Assembly (NCBI GenBank): GCA_964036275.1
Contig: OZ038434.1
Coordinates: 27,327,511-27,391,510 of the forward strand
Direction: 5' to 3'
From: Litoditis marina
Lineage: Eukaryota; Nematoda; Chromadorea; Rhabditida; Rhabditidae
Length of the DNA stretch: 64,000 nucleotides
Positions 12,196 to 22,546 of the stretch are shown here, in pieces (position 1 is the stretch's first letter; every line of letters begins with the position of its first letter). The notes beneath the pieces were generated by a model, which had not been told where the DNA came from, made no database searches, and saw nothing but the letters and a program-made list of their open reading frames with translations. The position numbers and the translations under genes are program-made.

Positions 12196-13240
12196 TGAAA
12201 AGCGTACTATGAGCAATTGCGATATATTAGTAGTAGTTCAATCAACACAGGTTACTGTAGCGCTCGATTGTGATGTGCGTTCGAGTATAAGCCTCCAAGA
12301 GGTCTATTAAGTGAATGAAACGTTCTATCGTTTCGAACCATTTCAAAGTGCATGCCACGCGGTTGTAATCAAACTCTGAAAAAGTTCCATGAGTTGTGTT
12401 GCGGAGTTTACGACATCATTCCAGATAACAGAACGATCTGATGAGAACTTTCGCCCACGTATCGATCAGGGGTAGTTATTGACCATGTGTCATGTCGGTT
12501 ACATAAATGGTCGTGACATATTGAACAGTGCTAATTTCAAAGCAGTAATTTAATTTAATTCCAAATATTCGATTTCTCAAAATGTATCAATCCACATTCT
12601 TCCTGGTTTGAAATCTATTTAATTGGATTCCAAGACAATCAGAATATATTATTGATTCGAGCAAGCAAAATTAGACTTTTCCCGGAATCAATTATTCAAC
12701 CTCCTGCCATATTCCTTGATCACTTTTCATTGAAACCAATTGAATCTCTCTACACGCATATACCTATTACAACGTCAGTTTGATTTTTTTAGTTTGAGAG
12801 GTCAGGCACCGTAGAAAAGTCTTCTGCGAAGGTCAGCTCCAAGCTGAACTATCTGGACACCACCTGACCCAGATTGGGGTAACCCCCACTATGCTTAAAC
12901 ACGGAAAGTTGGCAACTATGTGGCCAGACTGTGATCAGGTCCTCAATCAGGTTGAGCACACCTCTTTCATCACTTTGCTACTTTGCCAGACTTAGCACAA
13001 ACTGTGAATCTCAGTTACAATCATAACACACATAACGACGTCGTATAATAAACACTACGGCTATACCCTATTTTTTGTTTCGTTTCAAAACATAAGGCTC
13101 CCAATTTCAAACTTCCGGCTTTCTCACGGATGTACAGCATTTTCTTTGAAGTAAATGGAAAAATATAGTTCCTCATGTTTCAGGCGAGTTTCTGTAAAAT
13201 TGCTTCCGGTATATGGAGCCTCCCACCTCTTCGAAGAAAC

Positions 13241-13310
13241 GTGTCACAATAGCGCAGCGGCTAGTGAGTCGAACAACAAAACTGATGTTCCAAGTTCGAA
13301 CCTTCCATGG
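13241..13310 (+). repeat. tRNA-derived repeat, degenerate
   Basis: AATAGCGCAGCGGCTAGTGA resembles a tRNA box A and AAGTTCGAACC a box B, about 45 bp apart. The arms do not pair into a tRNA, so this is a tRNA-derived repeat. Related copies lie at 15245, 41799, 50121, 50281 and 58014. Confidence 0.6.
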
Positions 13311-13785
13311 AAATACTGTGTCAAGCTGGAACTACAGCTGTGATGACTTATTCTTGTTTAAAATATTTCAATAGGAATCATTTATATCGGAGAATTTCCA
13401 TACAAATGATTCATAATAGAGAATTTTCGTTCGTTCACAAACTTTGATTCGTTCGATTTGCTCTCAGAGCACGAAATGAGTTTTTAAAAGTTCCGTTCTG
13501 TTTATACTAAGGGTGTTATTTTCAGATAAACTCACAAATCTAAGGCAGTCAGGAATCAATTTCGAGCCTAAAGCTTGTGATCAGCTTCCATGAGGTTACC
13601 AACCACGTGGAAAACAGTTGAGAAATAGATAAAAGAGGGAGGGATGGAGTAGGAAAGAGGGGGAGCGAGAGGAGAGAAAAATGCAGAATGAATACAGACA
13701 GGGAGGAGAAGAGGAACAGAGAGAGGGGAGAAGAGGAAGAGCGAGAGGGGATAGAGAGAAGAAGCTATAAAGAGAATTGCTCCAA

Positions 13786-13931
13786 AACAGAATCTCCACA
13801 TTCAATCATTTTGATCAGTTTTTCAACGCACTGAAACGTATCGTCCATACTCAAAGGGTGAAGTCGCCATTGAATTTTTCCTAAATTGTCCATTTTCAAT
13901 AACAAGTGTTCTCGAAATACGTGTGTTTCCT
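13786..13931 (-). other. Coding-like fragment, unassigned
   Basis: Read on the minus strand this encodes KETHVFREHLLLKM, then GKIQWRLHPLSMDDTF, then CVEKLIKMIECGDSV. It looks protein-like and is kept in the second copy (about 58860-59024). The frame is closed upstream by a stop and no flanking exons were found, so it is probably a broken piece of a gene. I do not recognise the family. Confidence 0.3.
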
Positions 13932-13987
13932 TTAATTAATGATCATCCGGAAATAAGGCACATGTCCAATGAGTCTCGGAACTATAT

Positions 13988-14742
13988 GTATGCTCCAAGT
14001 AAAAATATGTTATTAGTCAATCGCAGTCATTTTAAACATGTTAAATACAGCAAAACCCAGAAACGTGCAATGACAAAGTGCACGATTCCTCATTAGAATG
14101 CTAAATTTACGTGAAGTTTTAATTTCTAGTTCACAATGCGTAATGCGCGTATTGGTCCAGCGTAAATCAATTGTGCAGTTCCCCGGAATAGTTTCCGTCG
14201 CTTTGACGAACACGAGTTTTAGATATAGTAGAGGTAAATTGAATAGTAACGTGAAGTTAGCATCCTAATACGGCATCGTACACCTTTTCATTGCACGTTA
14301 CTAGGTTCTGCCGCATTTGACATGTATCAAGGTACTAACATTATAGTTCACGCTAAGCCTAGATAGCTCACAACAGTATGCAATCGAACGTTTTGTTCCT
14401 TTTAACTGTCGAAACATTATATTATGGTCAATTTTTCATCCAGTTCGCAACTGCTTCGCAAGAAAACTGTCCGGAGTAAAAAATGAAATGGAGGAAAACA
14501 AGATTATACTGTAAGAATCTATTCAGTGAAGTCTGTGTATGAGTGAAATCGTTTCAGTAGTAGCTTGATCTCGATATGGGCTAATGTTTACGAATTCTGC
14601 CTGGAAAGTTCTGGGATTATACTGCAAACCCAGCAAAATATACCATGAGCTTATTTGAAGAGAGCGAATTATATAACATTGGTTTGGCAAAGAGAACAGA
14701 GAGAGAAAGTGTAGTGGATGTTGTCAATCTATTTTTATTCAG
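13988..14742. other. Spacer with two MITE copies
   Basis: About 14060-14135 holds a reversed CACGTGAAGTTAG-family end (GCAATGACAAAGTGCACGAT) and about 14229-14350 a forward copy. No gene was recognised. Confidence 0.55.
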
Positions 14743-15622
14743 AACATGAAGAGCTATATGGAATTTGACGTGAAAAAACCGCTTCCGTATCTTATGGCCG
14801 GAAATGGATTCAAGGAAGAAGTGGTGGAGGAATGGGAGAACACTGTTCATTGTCTGGTCAGCAGACTGGTTGGTGATGTGTTAGACAACTTGCGAGAGAG
14901 CAAATTGTTTCAAGTTGTGGGGGTGATTCTGCCCTTGCTTGACTCCGATTTAACCGTTTTTCACAACCGTAGTAGTTCTCAAAAAGATCAATATAATTCA
15001 TTATTGAGAGATCGTGAGAGTAAATAAATTATATTTCCGCTGTTAATAGTTTTCTACCCAAAGCGAATCAGTAAGGTGTATGTTGTTCTGGTTCGCTCCA
15101 TTTGTAGTTTGATTCCGTTGTTCTCTGGTTGGAACACGTGAACTGTGTTATAGTCGTTGCCAACGGAAAGGCGGGAGGGTACTGTATATCTCACTTTCCG
15201 CTGTGTACGCACACATCTCTTCAATTCCAAACCTAACCGGTTATGTGCTCTAATAGCGCAGTGGTTAGCGCCCAGTTACGCAACTTTTGCTCGCAGGTTC
15301 GATTCCGGCGAGAAACAGTAGTTTATAAATTTGGCACTCACTATATGTATGGGTTTAGCGAAATAAAATTACAACTTAGCTATAGTTGTTCTACACTGAA
15401 GGACCCTGTTGAGTGATATTTCAGTTTTGACGGTCTTTTTTGATAACTGTTATTCAGAAATCAATAGATCAGTTTGCCGCTGGTCTCGTTGGATATAACG
15501 CTATTTCGTCATTCATTGAGAAACAGGCCTCCGAAATCTACAATATACTGGCTGAAGACAAGATGAAAATGCCAGTACTTCTCAGTCCATACTCCTTCTC
15601 GAAAGTTGATAGTTATCAATAA
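14743..15622 (+). CDS. Two exons of an unassigned gene
   Basis: The first open stretch follows a TTTTTATTCAG acceptor at 14742 and begins NMKSYMEFDVKKPLPYL, continuing through FKEEVVEEWENTVHCLV. A phase-0 donor GGGG|GTGATT near 14922 would join it to 15458-15622, which follows a GTTATTCAG acceptor and encodes KSIDQFAAGLVGYNAI up to a stop at 15620. The result is helical and soluble-looking. The 5' part was not found. A tRNA-derived repeat sits in the intron. The family is not recognised; it could also be a decayed gene. Confidence 0.4.
15245..15316 (+). repeat. tRNA-derived SINE-like element
   Basis: GTGCTCTAATAGCGCAGTGG carries a good box A, and CAGGTTCGATTCC a perfect box B, in 72 nt of tRNA-like size. 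The 3' end (GAGAAAC) does not pair with the 5' acceptor GTGCTCT, so it is not a working tRNA. It is preceded by about 100 bp (AAGGCGGGAGGGTACTGTAT onward) that recurs next to other copies, as expected of a composite SINE. Confidence 0.65.
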
Positions 15623-16880
15623 TATTATTTTATTAGAATTGATGTCTTATGAAAATCACGCGGAGTGCGAAGCGCTCTGCATGACTTTGTTCCACCGACT
15701 TATAACTCTCTACAGTAATATGCTCAGACTTCCAGTTTGCATGTCTTCTGGTTATTTTGGTATCAATATTCTGCACCTTCACTATGAGAAACTCTCGTTG
15801 TTTGAGACCAGAATCGTTGGTAAAAACAGCCTACTGAATATTCGGCAAGTTAGTGTGAAAAGACATAGTCTGGGAAAACAGAGTAGACTGGGAAAACAGA
15901 GTATACCACGCTGATTCCTACGTTTTCAGACTCTGAAGCGTCGCCTGAGAGACGAGGAGTAAACAAACGGAGGACAAATCGAGCGGCTCTACTTTCTTGG
16001 TCTTCTGGTTTTATACTTTTATACTGAATGAACTTGTTTTGTATCATGTCTCACTTTCGTTAGGTGTGTGGATACGGCATAGTAGAACCCCCCCCCCCCC
16101 CCCTTTATATTGCTAGCAGTTTTTGTTTTACTAGAAGTAAATTGAATAGTCACGTAAAGTTAGCATTCAAATGAGGCATCGTGCACTTTGGCGTTGCACG
16201 TTTCGGAGTTGTGCTGTGTTAAACATGTTTCGCGACTATGCAATCTAACAGTGAAGTTCCCTTTTCTGTTCCCTGCTTTATTTCTTTTCTGCGTCCTATA
16301 CTTTTCAAAATCATTCATTCCCAAGGTGTGCATGTTAGAAAGTGTTTTCTTTCACGTTTGTCGCCGTCCTGGTAACTTTTGCGCGCACCGACTGCTTGAT
16401 ATTCAGTTTCTCGAACGTATATCTTTTTGTCCATCCAACAAAGTCTGCCTCTGATCGCATTTAAATTTTCGTTCAAAGTCAGCAGAGAATATTTTGCATG
16501 TATTTTGTGTTCTTCGAGTGGTATGGTATCGATAAATGAATAGAAGTGCAGGGAGTAATATGTTGTTCTCAACAAAGAACTATGCATTCGAACAGTTTAG
16601 CAAGAATCATGACATCTTTATTATTATTATTAAAACAGACAAACTCAGACGAAAAATTCATATATAATGCTGAGAATGAAAGAGATCCGTTCTAACCACG
16701 TTAAAAGAGAATTTCAAAATGTTTCTAAATGTACAATGTAAATGAAAATTGATAAATTCGTATAATTCATACAGAGATGTGTAAATAATAGCAACTCTTG
16801 GGCGAAATGAAAAACAAATTCGTCATCACTTCAAGTCAATCATATGTGTTTGTTCTGAAAAATCCATTTTTGAATAAAAA
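15623..16880. other. Spacer with MITE copy and C-tract
   Basis: A run of about 17 C lies at 16087-16103. About 16135-16260 is a full CACGTGAAGTTAG-family copy with both ends. The rest is AT-rich, and no further exon was recognised. The part just below 16881 is the 3' flank of the next minus-strand gene. Confidence 0.5.
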
Positions 16881-17859
16881 TCAATAATATCCGCTGCTGT
16901 CCACAGAAACTAATACAACGGTTACGATAGTCACGATTATGATAACAGATAATATGGCGATAAGACGAAGTTTCCGAGATTGGGGATCGGTCGTAGCACA
17001 GACTGAAAAGGAACATATAGAACAATCATCATGACGTAGTGAACAAAGTCTCGTTGTAGTTCGATCCTGATAATATAGATTTTCGGCTCGCACAGTTGAG
17101 GAAAACTCGTAAAACGTGGGATACATACTCAATTTTCAACTCAAAAAAAAATTTCAGCCTGAAGGCAATGTGCTCAGACTACTCACACAGTAGGTTGGCG
17201 CCATATAAACCATACAGACTTGCTTCGAAAAACGCTAACACTATGATATTATTGTCTACTGTGATCAATTTATTATAAATATCTTCAACAACATGGCGGT
17301 TAGATACAATTGATAAGGGCTTAGGGAAAAAATTTCATTTCCAAAGCCCTCATCAACTGAACTGCAGTTTCATCTGAAGTACCGTGTGATCGAAACGTTT
17401 TTGTTTTAACATCACGTTGAAGCTGTACGAAACTGGGCAGATACAGACGCTCTTCATAGAGAGTTACAAACCTTTTTCAGTTTGGTCTCAAAACATGCCA
17501 TTAGTTACAAATTTCAGCCTGGAAGCAATGTGCTCAGACTACTCACACAGTGGGTTGGCGCCATATAAACCATACAGACTTGCTTCGGAAAACGCTAACA
17601 CTATGATATTATTGTCTACTGTGATCCATTTATTGGAATTACCTTCCACACTGCATCTTCTAGGGCAATGCTCGATTGTATAACAACTGGGAGGCATGAA
17701 ATGAACACTCGCAGACGGGTTTACAGTCAAATCAGAGAACGAGAGGGGAGTGGGCTCCATGTCACTATCCTCAGGGGAATAGGCTGGTGGTAGGGTTACT
17801 GTTGCTAACACAGATTGCGCTGTGTTGGCGGTAGATGTGTATAGCGGGGGAGCTTCCAT
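16881..17859 (-). CDS. PPxY-motif protein with C-terminal membrane helix
   Basis: Exons 17859-17643 and 17002-16881 join in phase 1 to give 339 nt, 112 residues. The start is the ATG at 17859, ten bases after a TTTTCCAG that could be a trans-splice acceptor. The N-terminal part reads EAPPLYTSTANTAQS, then LATVTLPPAYSP, so it carries PPLY and PPAY motifs. Exon 2 encodes TDPQSRKLRL followed by a strongly hydrophobic helix (IAILSVIIIVTIVTVVLV) and a short tail. It shares layout, phase and repeat wording with the genes at 9688 and 11568. The 640-bp intron holds a direct duplication that touches exon 1. Likely a small WW-domain-binding membrane protein; function unproven. Confidence 0.75.
17150..17635. 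repeat. Direct duplication, offset 360 bp
   Basis: Bases about 17150-17275 recur at 17510-17635 (ATTTCAGCCT, GCTCAGACTACTCACACAG, GTTGGCGCCATATAAACC) with only a few changes. The second copy ends next to the exon 1 donor of the PPxY gene, so the intron grew by local duplication. Confidence 0.85.
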
Positions 17860-18747
17860 TTGAAAAAAACTGGAAAATGTAAGCTATTTTACAAATCGTA
17901 ATGTGCCTAACTAATGTGAACACTGTGATATTTTTACGATTGATAACAGAAGAAAGCTAGAACTCAAAAAATAGAGCAGAGAGAGAGAGAGAGGTACAGA
18001 GAGAAGAGGGCGAGAGAGAAGAGGTGATGACAGAGTAAGAGAGAAACAGAAAGAGAGAGAGAGAGAGGATGAGGAAGCGAGAAAGAAATATTGTTTGTAC
18101 AGTGAGAACTCGATGAGGTGTGCTCAATGACTGATACAATTGCTCGGTGCAGCTTGCTTTTAAGGAGATTCCAGGTGCTCATGACGTTATTTTAGATAAC
18201 GAAGACTGGTCTTTGATAAGAACTACTCATGACGTAGCACTGAAATTCACGTAAGCGGTTCGCCACAAAATCTAATCCAATAGTTCTGTTTAAATTCGAA
18301 GTTAAATCTTAACAATGTTCCAGTGATTTATGCTCAATAAGACCATCATTATTTCCAGATTATAAATAGTTTAAATAAGAATAAAAAGGGTATACTTACT
18401 ACTATTACGCCCTCAATGTAATTATGGGCACTTTCACTGAGTTCGACCAACTATGATGACATTCGATGTGAAAAACATTTTAAATATGTATTTACTTCGA
18501 ATGATTACACCACATAAGTTGTAGTATGAACTACAGAACGCAACGCCAACACAGCCCAAATAATAAACTCAAACTTGCCTGTGATATAATATGATGCTCA
18601 TTTTCAATTTACAGTTGTTTTTTGTTGTCAAACCACTTTTTGATGAAACTGATCAATTATCAGCTGTAAATCATCAACACAGAAGCATAATTGAGTTTTG
18701 AGAAAAAGAAGTTTCGAACGAAACACCAAACACGGCATCAAACTATA
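17860..18747. other. Spacer with purine-rich tract
   Basis: 17975-18075 is a GA-rich tract on the plus strand. Open frames in it are low-complexity artefacts. No gene was recognised elsewhere in the stretch. Confidence 0.5.
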
Positions 18748-19710
18748 TTAACGCAGCACTGGAACGTTGACGGACGCTCGTTCATATCGAGCCTCTTCCT
18801 AAAATACAACATAATAGAGTGAAACGGGTTCACATTTTACAATTTAGCAGTTCATCAAACTGCGTATTTTTGAATAATAGTGTGGTCAGGAAGTTTCACT
18901 TAAAGGAATAATCAGGTTTAAACCAGGAGATGTACACAATGCACCTACCCAAACTAAACTTTCAAAAAAGATGCGGATTAGGGTAGTGAAGAGATAGGGC
19001 ACAAAAAACCTTGGAAAAATATAGTTGAATCTACAAAAACTACCGTATGAAATATGTCCCATAACCCCTGTTTGAATCTCGCGCGCCTGCCGTCTGGCCT
19101 CTCTCACTCCCCCACACTCTCTCACCGACCGCTTGCCGCTTGAAAATAGGAGCTGATTCCACACATATTTTAAACGGAAAAATGAGAAAAATAACAGTTA
19201 TTTCTGCTATTACAAATTATAACGAACATGTTTGTGATGTGCAAAGGTAGAAAACACGAAAATTGTGCATTCCATAATTCTATTTCTTCCATAGTTTTGG
19301 GGAAATTTTGTTCAAATATATACAGCAGGTTATTAAACAACTTTATTGAAACAGCTGATCTTTATACACGATGAAATGGAGTCATAGTTGTCGTTTCGGC
19401 ATTTCTTCTTCACGACTTATCCCTGAAAGTTCATTTATGAAGTTCACGTCACATATTTTCAGATTTTCACCTCTCGAATCACGTATTTCAATCGTAAAAA
19501 TCAGTTTTTAGTAATATTGAAGCATGTGTGGTACACAAAAACAGTTAGAGAAGCGGAAGATCAACAACTCACCTCCAAACCAAACGCAGTACAATGCATT
19601 TGTGCGCGTTCCAATGCGAGAAGAGAACGCGCGTGACTGTCGACTTCTGCGAAACTCCAATTGTTGTCTTCTCTAACTCTCCACTTTGAACAAACTGGCA
19701 GACATGAATG
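18748..19710 (-). CDS. 3' end of an unassigned gene, two exons
   Basis: Exon 19710-19573 lies between a TTTTACAG acceptor and a GTGAGT donor and encodes 46 residues including NNWSFAEVDSHARSLLALER. It joins in phase 0 to 18798-18748, which reads EEARYERASVNVPVLR and then a TAA stop. Acceptor, donor and phase agree, so these are real-looking exons. The 5' exons were not found between 19711 and 22546. I do not recognise the family. Confidence 0.5.
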
Positions 19711-20451
19711 CTGTAAAAAGTAGAGTTAGAAAACAGCAAAACGAAAATGAAAACAAAGCAGAGAGATCAACGAGTTAACTCGACAATAAAGTAAAATAAT
19801 GAACAACGGGTCAAAACTATTAATAAATCAGCTTTTGATGTGTATTTTCATGAGAAACAAAATTGTTGAAGAAATACCACTGAATTATGCTAGACGTAAC
19901 ACTCATAAAACAACAATATCTAATAACTATAATACACCGAATCACAAAACCAAATTAAAACACAACTTTGAGAAGCATAAATACAAATAATTTTGAAAAA
20001 AATCTGATTTGGCCGCCAGTTACAAGTGGGCGGAGCCTTGCCGCACGATTGCAAATATTGCGCGCTACCCCGCCCGCCTCAATCAGCGTGCGCAATCGTG
20101 AAAAACGACGGCGATTTGCGGAAAAATCACTATGCTCGCTCATTTTTCATTATTCTTACTTGAAACATGATCTGAGAACAAATACATTGGCATTATTCAA
20201 GAAATAGCGAAATTTAAGCCGTATTATACCTTTAACTAGGATTATGTACAATAGGGGACGGTCATGTTCATCTGCCTGCAATTGCGAAAAGAAGTTTGTG
20301 GTTTTGTGTTGCTTAGAAAAAGGTAAGTTGAAACAGAGAGAGAGTTGGTCAGATTGGCTGTGTTTGTAGGTAGAAAATCATGACCAGTTAAGAGGCTACC
20401 TCCAACGCCGTGTTACGATATAAGTTACAAACAAAGTAACTTTCAACTCAA

Positions 20452-20543
20452 AGCAGGACGATTATGTGGACCAATCCCGTGTCAACGGTCCTTTAAACTG
20501 CACTTGAGACAGCGTTAAGATTGGACTACATAATCCTCCTCCT
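20452..20543. mobile_element. TTAA-target MITE, older copy
   Basis: Shares AGGACGATTATGTGGACCAA and GGTCCTTTAAACTGCA with the intact element at 56224-56339, and its right end (CTACATAATCCTCCT) runs into TTAA at 20544. The left end has decayed. Confidence 0.7.
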
Positions 20544-21830
20544 TTAAGACTTCAAAGTTCACACTCTCTATGAACCTTTATCGTACTCGAACGAGAACTA
20601 ATCACTAGCGTTTTTAATAACAGCTAATGAGAGTTCCTGGTGGTTGTGAATTGAAATATATGTTTTCAGCTGTCAATTCAATCAGGGAAAGCCCAGAAGT
20701 CGGTACATTGGGCGAATCGCCGCGAGACCGCAAATTAAATCCCACTTTTTCATTCGAAGAACTAATTTTCGGGCCGAGAGACAGCAGTTTTGATTGATAA
20801 TGTCTTATTTTCAAGTGGTTTCAAAACCCTCTCTACTTATATTCTTTTATTCGATATGAAATTATTCATCATTCATTTCCATATTTTGTTTTATGACAAT
20901 GAAATATGGAAATGACTGTTGAAATTGAATTTGTGTTTTGCACAGTCTAAAAAACAAAGCAAAATCCAGGACGGAAAAATTCACTATCCACTTTGTTCAG
21001 ATGTGTAGTTTGGTTTCACTTCGTTTGAATAGGAAGTGGACTTTTTACTATGTCTTTCGAGCAAACTACAGAGTCCTTACCACCAAAATGCCTCCTTGAT
21101 TGAGAAATTATACTTTCCAGCGGAAAATAATGAATGATAGAAAGAGATCTACTGACTAGTGTAAGGCGCAGTAGCTAATCTGATCGAGAACTATAGTATG
21201 AATGTTGTATTATAGTCTACTGAGTTTTCAATGTTATAACACCCTTCACTAACAGACTAATGTGAAGAGTACAACACTTGAACTCTACTAACATATTATG
21301 GTTATCTCCGCGATTTTTACAAGTAACAGTCGTTCTACTTCTAGTCAGAGTTCTACAGCCTGACTACTCATCTTAATGCAAATTGAGTGTTATCAGAAAG
21401 GTTCATTTATAAGGACGTTCTATCACAAAGAGAGCTGTGAGAGGGTTTTCTTGACGTTTACATAACAAAACATTAGAAGTTTCGAAGATGTACTGTAGTA
21501 GAGTTGTTGATATTGAGGTAGACTATAGCACCGGTGTTGTGGTACCTAGTTGCAACCCAATACGTTGTTCCAACAAGTTAGAATGAATATTGAATACTCT
21601 CTCTCTCTTTCTCTATCCATTGGCGTAAAAGTGATTAGGACTATTTCATATATTTCATTACTGCAGAAAGAAGTTTCCATTTGATTGCTTTAGCTTGCTG
21701 TTGTTTTTATGATTGCAACAAAACGAAACTGATTGCTCGAGATATTACCGAAGAAATGCATTTTAGAGTCATGCTGACTTCCAATTACTGCACAGAACAG
21801 ATATTGAGTTTCTGATCTCCTAATCATCTA

Positions 21831-21831
21831 G

Positions 21832-21889
<58 letters not shown>
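21831..21889. repeat. (CT)n microsatellite
   Basis: An almost uninterrupted CT repeat, followed by further CT-rich sequence to about 22000. Open frames on the opposite strand are artefacts of it. Confidence 0.95.
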
Positions 21890-21892
<3 letters not shown>

Positions 21893-22540
21893 ATATTCTT
21901 CTCTTCCTCTCGCACTCTTTTCTATCCACACATTCTCTCTCTCTATTCTCCTCGCCTTTCGTTCCTGTTCTCTCGTTTCATATTGCTTCAATTTTCTCTC
22001 TTGTACTTTTTTTAACACTTTTACAATTACACGAAATTGATCAATCATATACGAAGTGATTCTCGACACTTTACATTGGCTCAACAGACATGAAGTATAT
22101 TTTGTAATCAGAATTTATATGCGTGCTAAATGTTGCATGAAATCGTTCTTTGCGGTTCATCAGGAAATCATTATTTTCTTTTCAATTCAACATAATTTTA
22201 TGGACATGGCAACGAAGATCCGTTACCAACTTATTTTATAGTTTTCGTTCTCTAGGATGAACACTTCTTTTTGAGCTTTTACCAGATGGTTTCACTAACA
22301 TGCAATTATTTCGAAGTCTAAAAAAATAATTTTGTTCCGACAGTTGTTTGAAAGTGGTTGTTGTTTGAAACCCAAAGCTCCTACGTCAATCAATTACAAA
22401 CAGTACACTTCAATGCAATAATTGACACCAACAATAACTCTAGTATTCACGTTATTATGGAAACTACATCGGATATAAACATTATATTCTGTTCTATTCT
22501 AACAAACTCATATATTTTCAAGATTTACTGTCACGCTGTG

Positions 22541-22546
22541 TTTCAG
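22541..22546 (+). promoter_or_regulatory. Probable trans-splice acceptor
   Basis: TTTCAG sits directly against the ATG at 22547. In nematodes this arrangement is typical of a spliced-leader addition site. An unseen upstream exon is the alternative. Confidence 0.5.

Larger units (their letters stand above)
5650..13987. other. Source segment Y of the duplicated block
   Basis: Sequence here is repeated almost base for base at 52310-59547. Bases 5764-7751 are missing from the second copy. The segment carries two PPxY-family genes (9688-10179 and 11568-12195). The left limit is set by the junction with segment X in the copy and the right limit by loss of similarity after ACTATAT at 13987. Confidence 0.9.
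19711..22546. other. Long gene-poor stretch
   Basis: Contains a TTAA-type MITE relic (20452-20543) and a CT microsatellite (21831-21889). A minus-strand open piece at about 20614-20814 contains GGTCTCGCGGCGA-type sequence that I take as repeat rather than exon. No confident gene was found. Confidence 0.45.

Noticed and set aside
15245..15316. Candidate tRNA gene
   Set aside because: Boxes A and B are good, but the 5' GTGCTCT and 3' GAGAAAC ends do not pair and the anticodon arm is poor.
21824..22084. Minus-strand Arg/Glu-rich frame
   Set aside because: Product of the CT microsatellite.
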